Below are positions 25,752-35,489 of a stretch of 64,000 nucleotides of DNA, piece after piece. Under the pieces are notes generated by a model. It was given only the letters and a program-made list of their open reading frames with translations, searched no databases and was not told where the DNA came from. How positions within the stretch are numbered: the stretch's first letter is position 1; every line of letters starts with the position of its first letter. Position numbers and translations under genes: made by a program. Source of the stretch: JBGTLA01 sp041744375 (GTDB lineage: Bacteria > Actinomycetota > Acidimicrobiia > Spongiisociales > ZC4RG35); NCBI GenBank assembly GCA_041744375.1, contig JBGTLA010000109.1:24894-88893 (forward strand), given 5' to 3'.

Positions 25752-27814
25752 GCAACTCCTTGGGAATCGTCGGCCCCGCCCAATGAGCCTTCGAGGATGG
25801 CGCGGGCCGCCAGGACGCCCGATCGTACAGCCGCCTCGAGGCAACCGGCGTCGAGGCCGCAGGCAGTCCAGTCACCGGCCACGGCGAGGTTGTCGAACCC
25901 GGTCCGCCCCGGAGCAAGTCGATATCGGCCCGATCCGGGAAGCGACTGCACATAACGGTCGGACGGATCGATGTTGGCCCTGTAGTACTGCGCGGCCAGT
26001 CGCTCACGCCCGATCCGACCCTGGTCGTCCCACAGCATCTCCCACCGAAACCCAGAGGAGTCGTGGGCTCGGGGCCACAAGGACCCAACCTCCTCGTCGA
26101 GGAAACGCGCCAGCGATGCAGCCACCCAATCCTGGCTCGCCGCCGGGTCGATGTCGGGGAGGGCTCCGCAAAGATAGGCGACGCTGTGAGGGGCAATGGT
26201 GGCCGGCCACGCCTCCCGGTCGAGGAGGTGCGACATCGAAGCCCAGGTGTCGAACGAGTCTCCGAACCCGCTGAGCGTCACCCCGGCCGGGCCATCCCAA
26301 CCGATCTCGGATTCGGTGACGTTCATCCACAGCTGCGCCGAGCGCGTTGCCACGGTGGCCACCTGATCGACCATGTCCTGCCAGATCCGGTTGGCGGCGA
26401 CGACCTCTGCCGCCACATGGGGGACCATTCCCAACGAGACCGCCAGGACGACCAGGTCGAAGTCCTCGCCCACGGCCAGCCGTTCGGTGCCGGTCCCGGT
26501 AGCCGAATCCCAATGTGATTCGAGCTGGTCTCCCGGGTCCGCAGCGAGCTGTTCCACCTGGGGGCGAGAGGGCCAGCAGGGGAGGCCGCCTACTCGTATG
26601 AGCGGGTCGTAGCCGGATCGGCCCGGCGCCAGCTCGGCCTGACGCGTCAGTTCGATCGAGGCGATCGACGGTCCGGCGCCCACGCCGACGCGGTCGAGAC
26701 GGCGGAAGAAACAGAAGTCGACACCCCGGCGGGTGAGAGCCTCGTACAGCGGGGCGAACACGACCTCACCCATCCCCGCTTGCATCCGCCAGAAAATCGA
26801 CCCCTTGAAGTCGAAGAGCATCCGGCTGGCGAGCTGGAGGCCAAGACCCGCCGCAAAGCGGGGCCGGGTCCGGTCTCCGCCCTCATAGGCGAAGGTCAGG
26901 TCGTACATACCTCGCACGATGGGAGAATCGAGAGTCTCCGGAGCCGCGCCGTGCTGGGCGAGCCATCCCCGGTAGTCCAAGTGGTCGATTCGCTCATAAC
27001 CGGAGCCCGACCAGAGCCCATCGAACGCCATCCCCACCAAATTCGTCGCCACCAGGTCGACCAGCTGCCACGTCCGACGGGCCGCGGGGTCAGCCATCAC
27101 CACGGTGGCGATGCCCTGGCGCCAGGCGCGGAGGACGTCGGCGAACACCTCGGCGGTGGAACCTGCGACGGTCGCGTCGGCAGCCAACCGGGCGGTGCGC
27201 TCGGTGGCCGCCAACAAAGCGGCGAGGGCGGTGAGACCACCACCCCGGATGAGCGTCGCCAGGTCGGTGACCTCAGGTCTCGGCACCGGCGAAGCGCTGA
27301 GGTGCACCCTTTGGGACCGGGAAGGCGCCTCCAGTGACCGATGAAAATCGACCAGGAGCCGCAGACCTCTCACGCCGACATCGAGCGGACGAAGCGTTCG
27401 GTTCTCGGCTCCCGGCTCGCCCGGTAGGGCGGCGTTGCTCGAGAACCGTGTGACGAAGTGCGACCACTCACCTCCGGGAGTCTCGGCCAGCCCGACGTCA
27501 CCGGTGGGCGCCACCGCCTCCTGCCAGGTGCGGATTGGGCAGGCCGGGTCGGTGACGTTGCGGTTCAGCTCGTCGTACGCCTCCCGCAGCACCCGGAACG
27601 TGGCGTCGTAGTAGCCGAGCAGCACGTGCAGCCCGTGCTCTTCGATGCGTCCGTGTCGTCCCCGGCTGCTGGCCCCCTTGCCGCCCAGCCGCCAGCCGCG
27701 TTGGTACACGGTTATGGATCCGACTCGCTCCCTCCACTCGCCCGAGCTCAACTCCCAGGCGGTCACCAGCCCCGCCATGCCTCCCCCCAAGATGACGACG
27801 CGCGGCCGGGACAC
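25748..27814 (-). CDS. FAD-dependent oxidoreductase, carotenoid-desaturase/amine-oxidase-like
   Basis: This 688-residue protein starts with the FAD motif GGGMAG (10-15) and has RLGGKGASSRG and EEHGLHVLLGYYD after it, characteristic of the NAD(P)-binding/FAD flavoenzyme superfamily that includes phytoene and zeta-carotene desaturases. The C-terminal FDNLAVAGDWTACGLDAGCLEAAVRSG is the closing FAD-binding segment. It is about 150 residues longer than typical desaturases, the extra length being a helical insertion around 160-290. GTG 27814 follows the cyclase stop by one base. With the prenyltransferase next door, oxidation of a prenyl product is a reasonable guess. Confidence 0.88.
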   Translation of the reverse strand: MSRPRVVILGGGMAGLVTAWELSSGEWRERVGSITVYQRGWRLGGKGASSRGRHGRIEEHGLHVLLGYYDATFRVLREAYDELNRNVTDPACPIRTWQEAVAPTGDVGLAETPGGEWSHFVTRFSSNAALPGEPGAENRTLRPLDVGVRGLRLLVDFHRSLEAPSRSQRVHLSASPVPRPEVTDLATLIRGGGLTALAALLAATERTARLAADATVAGSTAEVFADVLRAWRQGIATVVMADPAARRTWQLVDLVATNLVGMAFDGLWSGSGYERIDHLDYRGWLAQHGAAPETLDSPIVRGMYDLTFAYEGGDRTRPRFAAGLGLQLASRMLFDFKGSIFWRMQAGMGEVVFAPLYEALTRRGVDFCFFRRLDRVGVGAGPSIASIELTRQAELAPGRSGYDPLIRVGGLPCWPSRPQVEQLAADPGDQLESHWDSATGTGTERLAVGEDFDLVVLAVSLGMVPHVAAEVVAANRIWQDMVDQVATVATRSAQLWMNVTESEIGWDGPAGVTLSGFGDSFDTWASMSHLLDREAWPATIAPHSVAYLCGALPDIDPAASQDWVAASLARFLDEEVGSLWPRAHDSSGFRWEMLWDDQGRIGRERLAAQYYRANIDPSDRYVQSLPGSGRYRLAPGRTGFDNLAVAGDWTACGLDAGCLEAAVRSGVLAARAILEGSLGGADDSQGVA

Positions 27815-27815
27815 G

Positions 27816-30800
27816 TCAGACGACGAGAAGTTCGTCGGCGTCGACAGTTTCGGTGCTCGGCAAGGACGATGGCATATCTCGTCTCGCCTCATCCAGCCAG
27901 GCGTGCCAGTCGGACGGGCGAACCTCCGCGGGGAGGTGAGCGAGTTCCAGGACGGCACGAAGACGGGCCACCCGCGCTCCCTGGTCCGTAGCCGCTCGCA
28001 TCGCCTCGGTCAGATCGGCGATCGCCTCATCGACGTCGCCTCCCCGCGCCAGCGAGTAGGCGGCCCGCTGACGGAGCAGCTCCGGCAGATGGATGTTCTC
28101 GCCGGTCTTGCGGATCACCTCCAGAGCCTCCTCGACGACGGCGCCGGCCCGGTCGAGGTCTCCGGCCTCGGCATTCAAGTGGGCGAGGTGGGAGAGGTTG
28201 GAGGCCACGAATGCCTCCTGACCCATCATTCGCAGCGTGGCGGTGGTTTGCTCCAGGAATTCCCGATCCGGCTCGCCACCGTGACGCCCGGTCATCACGT
28301 ACGAGGAGCCGAGCATCATCCAATAGGCGTAGCCGTACACCTGGCCGATTCCGACCACTTCCGCCCCCAACAGGCGCGAAGCGTCGTGGTCACCCAGAAA
28401 TCGGCGGATCCAGGCAGCGTAGGTCTTGACAAAGGCGAGGCTAAACGGGCCCCGGGGAAAGCCGATCGCCTCGGCACGCCGAATCGCCTCACGCTCCCAG
28501 TAGTCGGCGGCTCGGGAGTCGCCTCGCACCGCGCTCACGCAGGCGAGGGCTATCTCGGAAACCGCGATCGGGTCGTTGGGCAACGGCCAGAACAGAGAAA
28601 CCGTCTGGTCGGGGGGACGAGCGCGAAACCCTTCCACGGCCCGTTCAAGGTGCTCCTGCGCCGCCACAACACTGCCCTCGTAGAAGTCGAGCCATCCGGC
28701 GCAAGACTCCACCTCCGGCTCGAACCACGAGAACGCCGGTTGTTCGACCATGGCGGCGAGCCGGTCGATGAGCCCGCGGGCCGTGGGCAGGTCGCCACTG
28801 ACCAACCAATATGCCCAGATGGCGATCAAGGAAGGCAACACCTCGGGTCGAGTCCCGAGACGGGTGGCGAGGGCCTCGGCTCGGCGGTGGTCGGATTGCA
28901 CCTCGGGAGCGGCATAACCCTGCATCGAACTGACACTCAGACCGCGCAACATCCGGGCGGTGAGCTCGCTCAGGTCGCGTTCGTCCGACTCGGCGAGGGT
29001 GTCGAGCAACTCCAAGGCCCGCGACAGCAGCCGGGTAGCTTCGGTGTGAGCGCCGCGACTCTGCTCAGCCTGAGCCGCCTGGATGTACAGGCCGGAAGCA
29101 CCCTCGGCCTCTCCGGCCAGATCCAGATGCTCGGCGATGAGAGCCGGCTCGGCGCCCCGCTCGGCGATGGTTTCGGCCACCCTGGCGTGCGTTCGGCTCC
29201 TCGCATCCAAGACCTGAGTCTCGTAGGCGGCGTCGCGCAATAGGGCATGCCGAAAACGGTAGGTGTTGGCCTTCGGGTCTCCTGGCTCGATGATTCCCCC
29301 GTTGGTCAGGACCAGCATCTGATCGCCTACCAGGGCCTCGTCTCCCATGACTGCCGAGACGGTGGCGGCGTCGAAGGTGGGTCCGAGGGTGGCGGCCACC
29401 TGGGCCACCCGCAGGTTCACCCCCGGTGCCTTCAGCCGCCAGGTGAAGAGTTCCTGAAGCCGCAGGGGCATCGGTTCGACATGTCCGGTGTCGAGACACG
29501 ACTGGGTGAGTTCCTCGATGAAGAGGGGAATTCCTTCGGCGCGAACGACGATCGATTCCCGGGTGCCCTCGGGGAGTTCCCTGCCCGCCACCAGGTTGTC
29601 CACCAAGCGGGCACTGGCAGGTCCGTCGAGTCTCTCGAGCCCGAGCACTTCGACCGATTCCCGCCACGGCACCGATGCCTCGTCCCGCGTGGTGGCCACA
29701 GTGAGGATCGCCGATTGCCGGCGATCGACGAGGCGGCCCAACAGCCCCATCGTGGACGGGTCGGCCCAGTGGAGATCCTCGACGATGAAGAGGTGAGGTG
29801 CCCGCTCCCCCAGCGCCGTCAGCCATTCGACCAGACGGTTCAGGGTCTCGTCGAGGAAGGCGCTCGGGTCGAGCTGGGGCGTCGGGTATTCGGCGGCCTC
29901 GCCGGCCCCGATGAGGGGAGCGAGAAAGGGCACCGATCGGGACAGGTCCAAGCCGAGCGAGTCGAGGTAGGAAACCAGCCCCGCGAGACGATCGGAGGCG
30001 TCGATGTCCCCGAGTAATCTCTCCAGCATCCGAGCGATCGGCCACAGCGAAACGTTGGCGTAATAGGGAAGACAACCCGCGCCGAGAATGTGGCCTCCGG
30101 AGGCCTCGACCCGATCGAGGAGCTCAGACACCAGTCGCGTCTTGCCGATACCCGCCTCGCCGACGACGAGGAAATTCGCAGCCGCTACGCGCTCTGGATC
30201 CTTTCCAGGACGCATCGTCTCCCAAGCGGCCAACAAACGATCGCGTGGCTCGTCTCGTCCGACCAGGCCAGCCCTCCGGTAGCGCTCAGCCTCGAAACGC
30301 GCACCCGCATACCGCGGTCGCTCGACCGCGAACACCTCGACAGGGCGGCTGATCCCCTTCAGGTCAGGCACCCCCAGCGAGTGCATGTAGAAATCGGCGT
30401 CGACGAGTTGTTGGGTGACGTCGCTGATGACGACCATGTCGGGTTCGGCTGCCTGTTGGATGCGGGCGGCCAGGTTGGGGGCGGTTCCCACGATGGAGTC
30501 CCGCTCGCGGACGGAACGATCGTCGCTCAGGTCGGTGATCACCACACGACCCGTGTGGATCCCGATGCGCACCTCGGGAGCCACACCGAGTCGGCGGGCC
30601 AAGTCCGCCCGGGCGTCTCGCATCGCCGCCACGAGGTCGAGGGAGGCGAGAACCGCCCGACGGCCGTCGTCTTCATGGGGATCCGGATACCCGAAACCGG
30701 CGAGGATGCCGTCGCCGAAGTACTGCATGACGTAGCCGCTGTAGCGCTCCACCGCCTCTTTGGCGGCGGCACGGTAGAAGGCGAAGACGTCGCGCAATTG

Positions 30801-31079
30801 CTCCGGCTCGACACGCTCGGACAGCATCGTGGAGCCCACCAGATCAGAGAAGACGAGGGTCATGAGCGCCCGCTCACCCGTGGGGGCGAGCTGACGGCCC
30901 GCCACCGTCCGCAGTATGAGAGCGGCGCGCTCGTTGTCGGGGTCGACGGCCCGCACCTCTTCGGCGGTGGCGCGGGCCGGTTCCAGATCGCCCGCAGCGA
31001 GGGAGGTTTCGGCCGCGCTGAGGAGTCGTTCCAGGAGCCGATCGAGTCGCGATTGCGCCGAAGCCACCATGTCGTTCAC
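27816..31079 (-). CDS. Class III adenylate/guanylate cyclase fused to AAA-type ATPase and TPR repeats
   Basis: This 1087-residue cytoplasmic signalling protein has a short N-terminal helical segment (1-65), a class III cyclase homology domain (about 72-250) with the metal Asp79 in FSDLVGST, Asp123 in FGDGILAGFG and the transition-state Asn/Arg in APNLAARIQ. A P-loop ATPase follows (about 270-600) with Walker A VGEAGIGKTR and Walker B LFIVEDLHWAD, then a long helical TPR-type region to the end. The architecture is known from large cyclase/LuxR-like regulators, but no DNA-binding domain is present. GTG 31079 overlaps the upstream stop as GTGA; ATG 31070 is an alternative. Confidence 0.92.
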   Translation of the reverse strand: MNDMVASAQSRLDRLLERLLSAAETSLAAGDLEPARATAEEVRAVDPDNERAALILRTVAGRQLAPTGERALMTLVFSDLVGSTMLSERVEPEQLRDVFAFYRAAAKEAVERYSGYVMQYFGDGILAGFGYPDPHEDDGRRAVLASLDLVAAMRDARADLARRLGVAPEVRIGIHTGRVVITDLSDDRSVRERDSIVGTAPNLAARIQQAAEPDMVVISDVTQQLVDADFYMHSLGVPDLKGISRPVEVFAVERPRYAGARFEAERYRRAGLVGRDEPRDRLLAAWETMRPGKDPERVAAANFLVVGEAGIGKTRLVSELLDRVEASGGHILGAGCLPYYANVSLWPIARMLERLLGDIDASDRLAGLVSYLDSLGLDLSRSVPFLAPLIGAGEAAEYPTPQLDPSAFLDETLNRLVEWLTALGERAPHLFIVEDLHWADPSTMGLLGRLVDRRQSAILTVATTRDEASVPWRESVEVLGLERLDGPASARLVDNLVAGRELPEGTRESIVVRAEGIPLFIEELTQSCLDTGHVEPMPLRLQELFTWRLKAPGVNLRVAQVAATLGPTFDAATVSAVMGDEALVGDQMLVLTNGGIIEPGDPKANTYRFRHALLRDAAYETQVLDARSRTHARVAETIAERGAEPALIAEHLDLAGEAEGASGLYIQAAQAEQSRGAHTEATRLLSRALELLDTLAESDERDLSELTARMLRGLSVSSMQGYAAPEVQSDHRRAEALATRLGTRPEVLPSLIAIWAYWLVSGDLPTARGLIDRLAAMVEQPAFSWFEPEVESCAGWLDFYEGSVVAAQEHLERAVEGFRARPPDQTVSLFWPLPNDPIAVSEIALACVSAVRGDSRAADYWEREAIRRAEAIGFPRGPFSLAFVKTYAAWIRRFLGDHDASRLLGAEVVGIGQVYGYAYWMMLGSSYVMTGRHGGEPDREFLEQTTATLRMMGQEAFVASNLSHLAHLNAEAGDLDRAGAVVEEALEVIRKTGENIHLPELLRQRAAYSLARGGDVDEAIADLTEAMRAATDQGARVARLRAVLELAHLPAEVRPSDWHAWLDEARRDMPSSLPSTETVDADELLVV

Positions 31080-32650
31080 GGCCTCGGAGCCTCGGTCGCT
31101 CGGGAGACATAGAGCTGCGCCCCCGAGATCGTCCCACCCAGGGGACTCGCCAGGGAACCCACATAGAGGCCCGGCGGAACGGACTTGTTCGCCGTACTCA
31201 AGCGCACGCCATAGGTGGCGTCGTCGACCGCCTCGAGGCCAACCACCACCTCGAGGGACGGGATCGTGGAAGCGGGGTCTTCGATCGAGACGAGGTCGGA
31301 ACACACCGGTCGGTCGGTGGCGGCTAGCCCAGCCACCGGGATGAGAGCCTCTTCGGTCCGGGCGGGTACACCTGCGCTCATGGCCGTGGCCGTTCCCCGC
31401 CCGGCCTCCCGCCCTCGCCCGGGCGGCATGAAGCTGGCATCGACTCCCTCCCGGGCGACCTCGTCGAGCAGCTCCAGGCCGTAGGTCCACGCCCGGGCCC
31501 AGTCCTTGGCCAGTTGGGACCAATATCGCGTGCCGTCTTCGACCCAATCCGACCTGGAGTAGTCGGTGGATGTGGCTCTCGAGGCCACATCCCCGAAGAG
31601 AGCGAGATAGGTTTGGGCCGAATCTCCGAAGAAGTCAACCCACGCCCCCAGAGTCTCGCCTGCCAACGCCGACCATGACCCAGCCTCTCCCGTGGGCGCG
31701 TGAGAGGGTGGGCGCGGAGTGGTGGTGGTTCCACCTTCGGCAGCCGCCCGAACCCAGTCCGTCCAGAAGGGGCACACCAGCCGGGCCACCCTATCCCAGA
31801 CGTTCTCGGTGAATCCGACGATCTTGAGAGCCTTCACTCTCCGGACGGGCCCGAGGTCGTTGACAGAGAGGAAGCCGCGGTCGACGTCGATTTCTCCGTC
31901 GACACTGAAGTCGAGCTCGTACGTCATGCCGGCTGCCTGCTGGCCCTCTCGCCAGAAGTCGCAATGGAGCAGTGTCTTGACGCGGGTGACGAGCCTGACC
32001 TCTTCGAGGAAGGCACCGTGCCAGTGCTCGTCACCCAGTGAGCCGATTTTCACGGGATCACCTCCGCCGACGAGGTCCATCCGTTTGAACAGCATCGGTC
32101 CCCGCTCCGGCCAATTGCGCGGGTCTACCCACGCCGCCACGTGGTCGAAAGGAGCGTCGGTGTCGAATTCGGAGAAGATCCACGTGGCGGCGAGCCCCCC
32201 GACCTGCACGGTCTTGGTCGTGCATACCTGCTCCCCCACGAAGGCAGCAACGCTCAGGGGGAGCTGTCGCCCGGTGGCGGTGGAGCGAAACGGGATCCCC
32301 TCCCGGACCGACTCCGCCACATCGGTGATGAGTTGACTGGCGTCGAGGCCGTGCCGATCTGCCACCGATGCAGCCAGGAGCATGTATTCGGCCTCGTGAG
32401 ACTTGCGGTGCGGGAACCGGGCGCGCGCCAGGTCGTGGAGGACGGCGACACGCGCCGAGAGGGGAATCTCGTCGTCAGGAGCCTCGGCCACGGCCCGAAG
32501 GGCTGCCGCGGGCGAAATGGGGCGAAATCCCGGAAGAACGCCGGTGTCTATCTCTCCGTAAGCCCCGGAGAGGACATGAAGCCCGATGAGAGCGTCGTGG
32601 CGCCACTCGGCGTCTGGGTCGACGTCGGACTCGGGTGGACGGTCTGTCAT
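31076..32650 (-). CDS. Uncharacterised 524-residue protein, first gene of the isoprenoid operon
   Basis: I do not recognise a named family. Residues 1-115 are helical. Residues about 140-305 contain beta-rich sequence with DHVAAWVDPRNWPERGP and DLGPVRRVKALKIVGF and might be a START/SRPBCC-like lipid-binding fold (inference). Residues about 345-425 are amphipathic and rich in Trp, Tyr and Phe, reminiscent of phasin-type helices. The C-terminal ~90 residues look beta-rich and end in VPPGLYVGSL, matching the PxGxYxG motif of the 201-residue protein of the same operon. No signal peptide or TM helix is seen. ATG 32650 starts the operon. Confidence 0.75.
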   Translation of the reverse strand: MTDRPPESDVDPDAEWRHDALIGLHVLSGAYGEIDTGVLPGFRPISPAAALRAVAEAPDDEIPLSARVAVLHDLARARFPHRKSHEAEYMLLAASVADRHGLDASQLITDVAESVREGIPFRSTATGRQLPLSVAAFVGEQVCTTKTVQVGGLAATWIFSEFDTDAPFDHVAAWVDPRNWPERGPMLFKRMDLVGGGDPVKIGSLGDEHWHGAFLEEVRLVTRVKTLLHCDFWREGQQAAGMTYELDFSVDGEIDVDRGFLSVNDLGPVRRVKALKIVGFTENVWDRVARLVCPFWTDWVRAAAEGGTTTTPRPPSHAPTGEAGSWSALAGETLGAWVDFFGDSAQTYLALFGDVASRATSTDYSRSDWVEDGTRYWSQLAKDWARAWTYGLELLDEVAREGVDASFMPPGRGREAGRGTATAMSAGVPARTEEALIPVAGLAATDRPVCSDLVSIEDPASTIPSLEVVVGLEAVDDATYGVRLSTANKSVPPGLYVGSLASPLGGTISGAQLYVSRATEAPRP

Positions 32651-32840
32651 GGCTACCCGCCTCGCGTTTCCACGTCACCGGCGGAGAGGCGAGACGCCTC
32701 GACTGGCGCCTCCAGGACCCTTACTCGCGCCGAGGGGGAGTCTATACGGGCGCGGCTCGAGCTGCTGGTGGGAACCGATCCACTTCGGCCGGGACCCACG
32801 CCTCTTTCGACGAAGGCGTCCCGCTAGAGGGGAGAAGCGC
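32651..32840. other. Intergenic region upstream of the isoprenoid operon
   Basis: These 190 bases separate two genes on the minus strand. ACGCCT/AGGCGT (32798-32819) could form a 6-bp hairpin behind the PLP-enzyme stop, but no T-run follows. I find no convincing promoter hexamers for the operon that starts at 32650 and none of the AT-rich operator sites found elsewhere. Confidence 0.35.
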
Positions 32841-33968
32841 TCAGGCCATCAGGTCTCGGTGCTCGTCCAATGCCTCGAAGAGACGATCGATGTCAGAGAG
32901 GTTGTTGTAGATGTGCGGGGAGATGCGTAGGTTGTCATCGCGGCTCGACACCACCACCCCCTCGGCATCGAGATGCTTGACCAGGGTGTGGACGTCGGTG
33001 GACCGCAACGTGATGAGGGCTCCGTGGCGGGCGGGGTCGAGGGGCGTCACCACCTGGAAGCCGCGTTCGGTGGCCCGCTCCTTGATCTCGGCTGCCAGGC
33101 CGGCGATATGGGCGGCGATGTCTCCCAGTCCGATCGACCGGATCAGCTTCATCCCGGCCAGGCCGGCGTAGATGTTCGGCACCGGTGGGGTTCCCATCTC
33201 GAAGCGACGGGCCGAAGAGGCGGGGGTGTTGGCGTGAATGTCCATGGCGAAGATGTCGGCCTGGGAGAACCAACCGAGGGTGGTGGGAACCAGAGAGTCG
33301 ATCAGGTCCTTCCTGACGTACATGAAGGCCAGACCCGCCGAGGCCAACAGGTACTTGAGGGTCCCCCCGACGAGGAAATCCACGCCGAGTCGACGGGCGT
33401 CGACCGGCATCGAGCCCAGCGCCTGATAGGAGTCCAAGAGGACCTTGGCTCCGTGACGGCGGGCGATCTCGACGATCGACTCCACATCCAGTTTGGAACC
33501 GTTGCGGAAGCACACGTGGGTGATCGAAACCAGTTCGGTGCGGTCGTCGATGGCCTCCTCGAAGCGCTCGAGGGGGATCTCGGCCCCGACCGCCGGGACG
33601 TGGACGACCTCCGCCCCCCGTCGTTCCTGGGCATGCCAGATCTGGGCGACGGTGGGGAACTCGAAGTCCGTGACCACCACCTTGTTGCGGTCGCCATCGA
33701 AGTCGAAGGAACTGGCCAGCGAGCTCACACCGGCCGAGGCCGACGTGGTCACGGCCACCTCATCGGGGTCGACCCCGATGAGCCCGGCGAATTCGGCCCG
33801 CGCCTCCTCGGCATGCGCCACCCACAGCTCCCAGGGGGCACCCTTTTCGTCCCAGTCGGCCAGATAGCGGTGGTAGGCGTCGGCCACATCGGTCGACAGG
33901 GCACCCTGGGAACAACTGTTGATGTAGGCCTTGTCTTCGAAGATCGGGAACCGGCTGCGAATGTCCAC
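32841..33968 (-). CDS. Class V aminotransferase-fold PLP enzyme (kynureninase/isopenicillin-N-epimerase-like)
   Basis: This 375-residue fold-type I PLP enzyme has the cofactor Asp in LLDSYQALG, the Schiff-base Lys in GGTLKYLL and the N-terminal substrate segment AYINSCSQGALS. It resembles selenocysteine-lyase/isopenicillin-N-epimerase-like proteins; the reaction is not certain. GTG 33968 is supported by AGGAG seven bases upstream and lies 13 bases after the LivF stop. It is the last gene of the Liv transporter operon and so may act on the imported amino acid. Confidence 0.88.
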   Translation of the reverse strand: MDIRSRFPIFEDKAYINSCSQGALSTDVADAYHRYLADWDEKGAPWELWVAHAEEARAEFAGLIGVDPDEVAVTTSASAGVSSLASSFDFDGDRNKVVVTDFEFPTVAQIWHAQERRGAEVVHVPAVGAEIPLERFEEAIDDRTELVSITHVCFRNGSKLDVESIVEIARRHGAKVLLDSYQALGSMPVDARRLGVDFLVGGTLKYLLASAGLAFMYVRKDLIDSLVPTTLGWFSQADIFAMDIHANTPASSARRFEMGTPPVPNIYAGLAGMKLIRSIGLGDIAAHIAGLAAEIKERATERGFQVVTPLDPARHGALITLRSTDVHTLVKHLDAEGVVVSSRDDNLRISPHIYNNLSDIDRLFEALDEHRDLMA

Positions 33969-33981
33969 GTGGTTTCTCCTC

Positions 33982-34700
<719 letters not shown>

Positions 34701-34701
<1 letters not shown>

Positions 34702-35489
34702 CAGCGGGTTATCCCCGTGCCGCGCCCGAGGTAGGCCTCGATGACCGACGGATCGGCCACCACCTCTTCATAGGAGCCCTGGGCGATCATGCGACCGTGG
34801 TCGAGGGCGATCACACGGTCGGCGATGTCGGCTACGACCCCCATGTCGTGCTCGATGAACAAGATGGTGTAGCCCCCCTCGTCGCGGAGTCGGCCTATCA
34901 GTTCTGTGACCTCGCTCGTCTCCGAGGGGTTCATCCCGGCGGCCGGCTCGTCGAGGAGCAGGAGCCGGGGGGAGCACATCAACGCCCGGGCGATCTCCAA
35001 CCGACGCCGATTGGCGTAGGACAGGCTGTAGGCGGGCTCGGTGAACCGGTACCCGGTGATCCGCTCGCCGAAGAACCCCAACAGCTCCTCGGCCCGGAGG
35101 CGCGTGGCGGCCTCCTCTCGCCGGAAGGCTGGCGTGCGCAGGATGATCTGGCCCAGGTTGGCGCCCGTCCGGCAGTAGGCGGCGCTCATGACGTTGTCGA
35201 TCACGGACATGTTGAGGAACAGGCGCAGCGTCTGAAAGGTGCGGGCGATGCCCCGTTCGGTCACCTTGTGCGGGGCGAGGCCGGCCACACTCTCCCCCTC
35301 GAAGCGGATGTCGCCCTGGTCGGGGGCGTAGAGCCCGGTGATGAGATTGAGGACCGTGGTCTTGCCAGCCCCGTTGGGGCCGATCAAACCAACGATCTCT
35401 CCTTCGCCCACTTCGAACGTGAGGTCATCGACCACTCGCAGGCCACCAAAACGATGGGAGAGCCGATCCACCTCGAGGATGGCCGTCAC
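34701..35489 (-). CDS. livG: Branched-chain amino-acid-type ABC transporter ATP-binding protein LivG
   Basis: This 262-residue ATPase has Walker A GPNGAGKTT, the LivG-typical GIARTFQTLRLF, an ABC signature degenerate to LSYANRRRLE, Walker B LLLLDEPAAGMNP and switch His in FIEHDMG. The deviating signature is common in LivG proteins. GTG 35489 overlaps the livM stop as GTGA. The frame continues upstream only through livM in antisense-like composition and is not used. Confidence 0.95.

Noticed and set aside
24115..32650. Carotenoid or hopanoid biosynthesis cluster
   Set aside because: No phytoene or squalene synthase, cyclase of terpenes or isoprenoid precursor genes are present; the flavoprotein and prenyltransferase alone do not define such a pathway.
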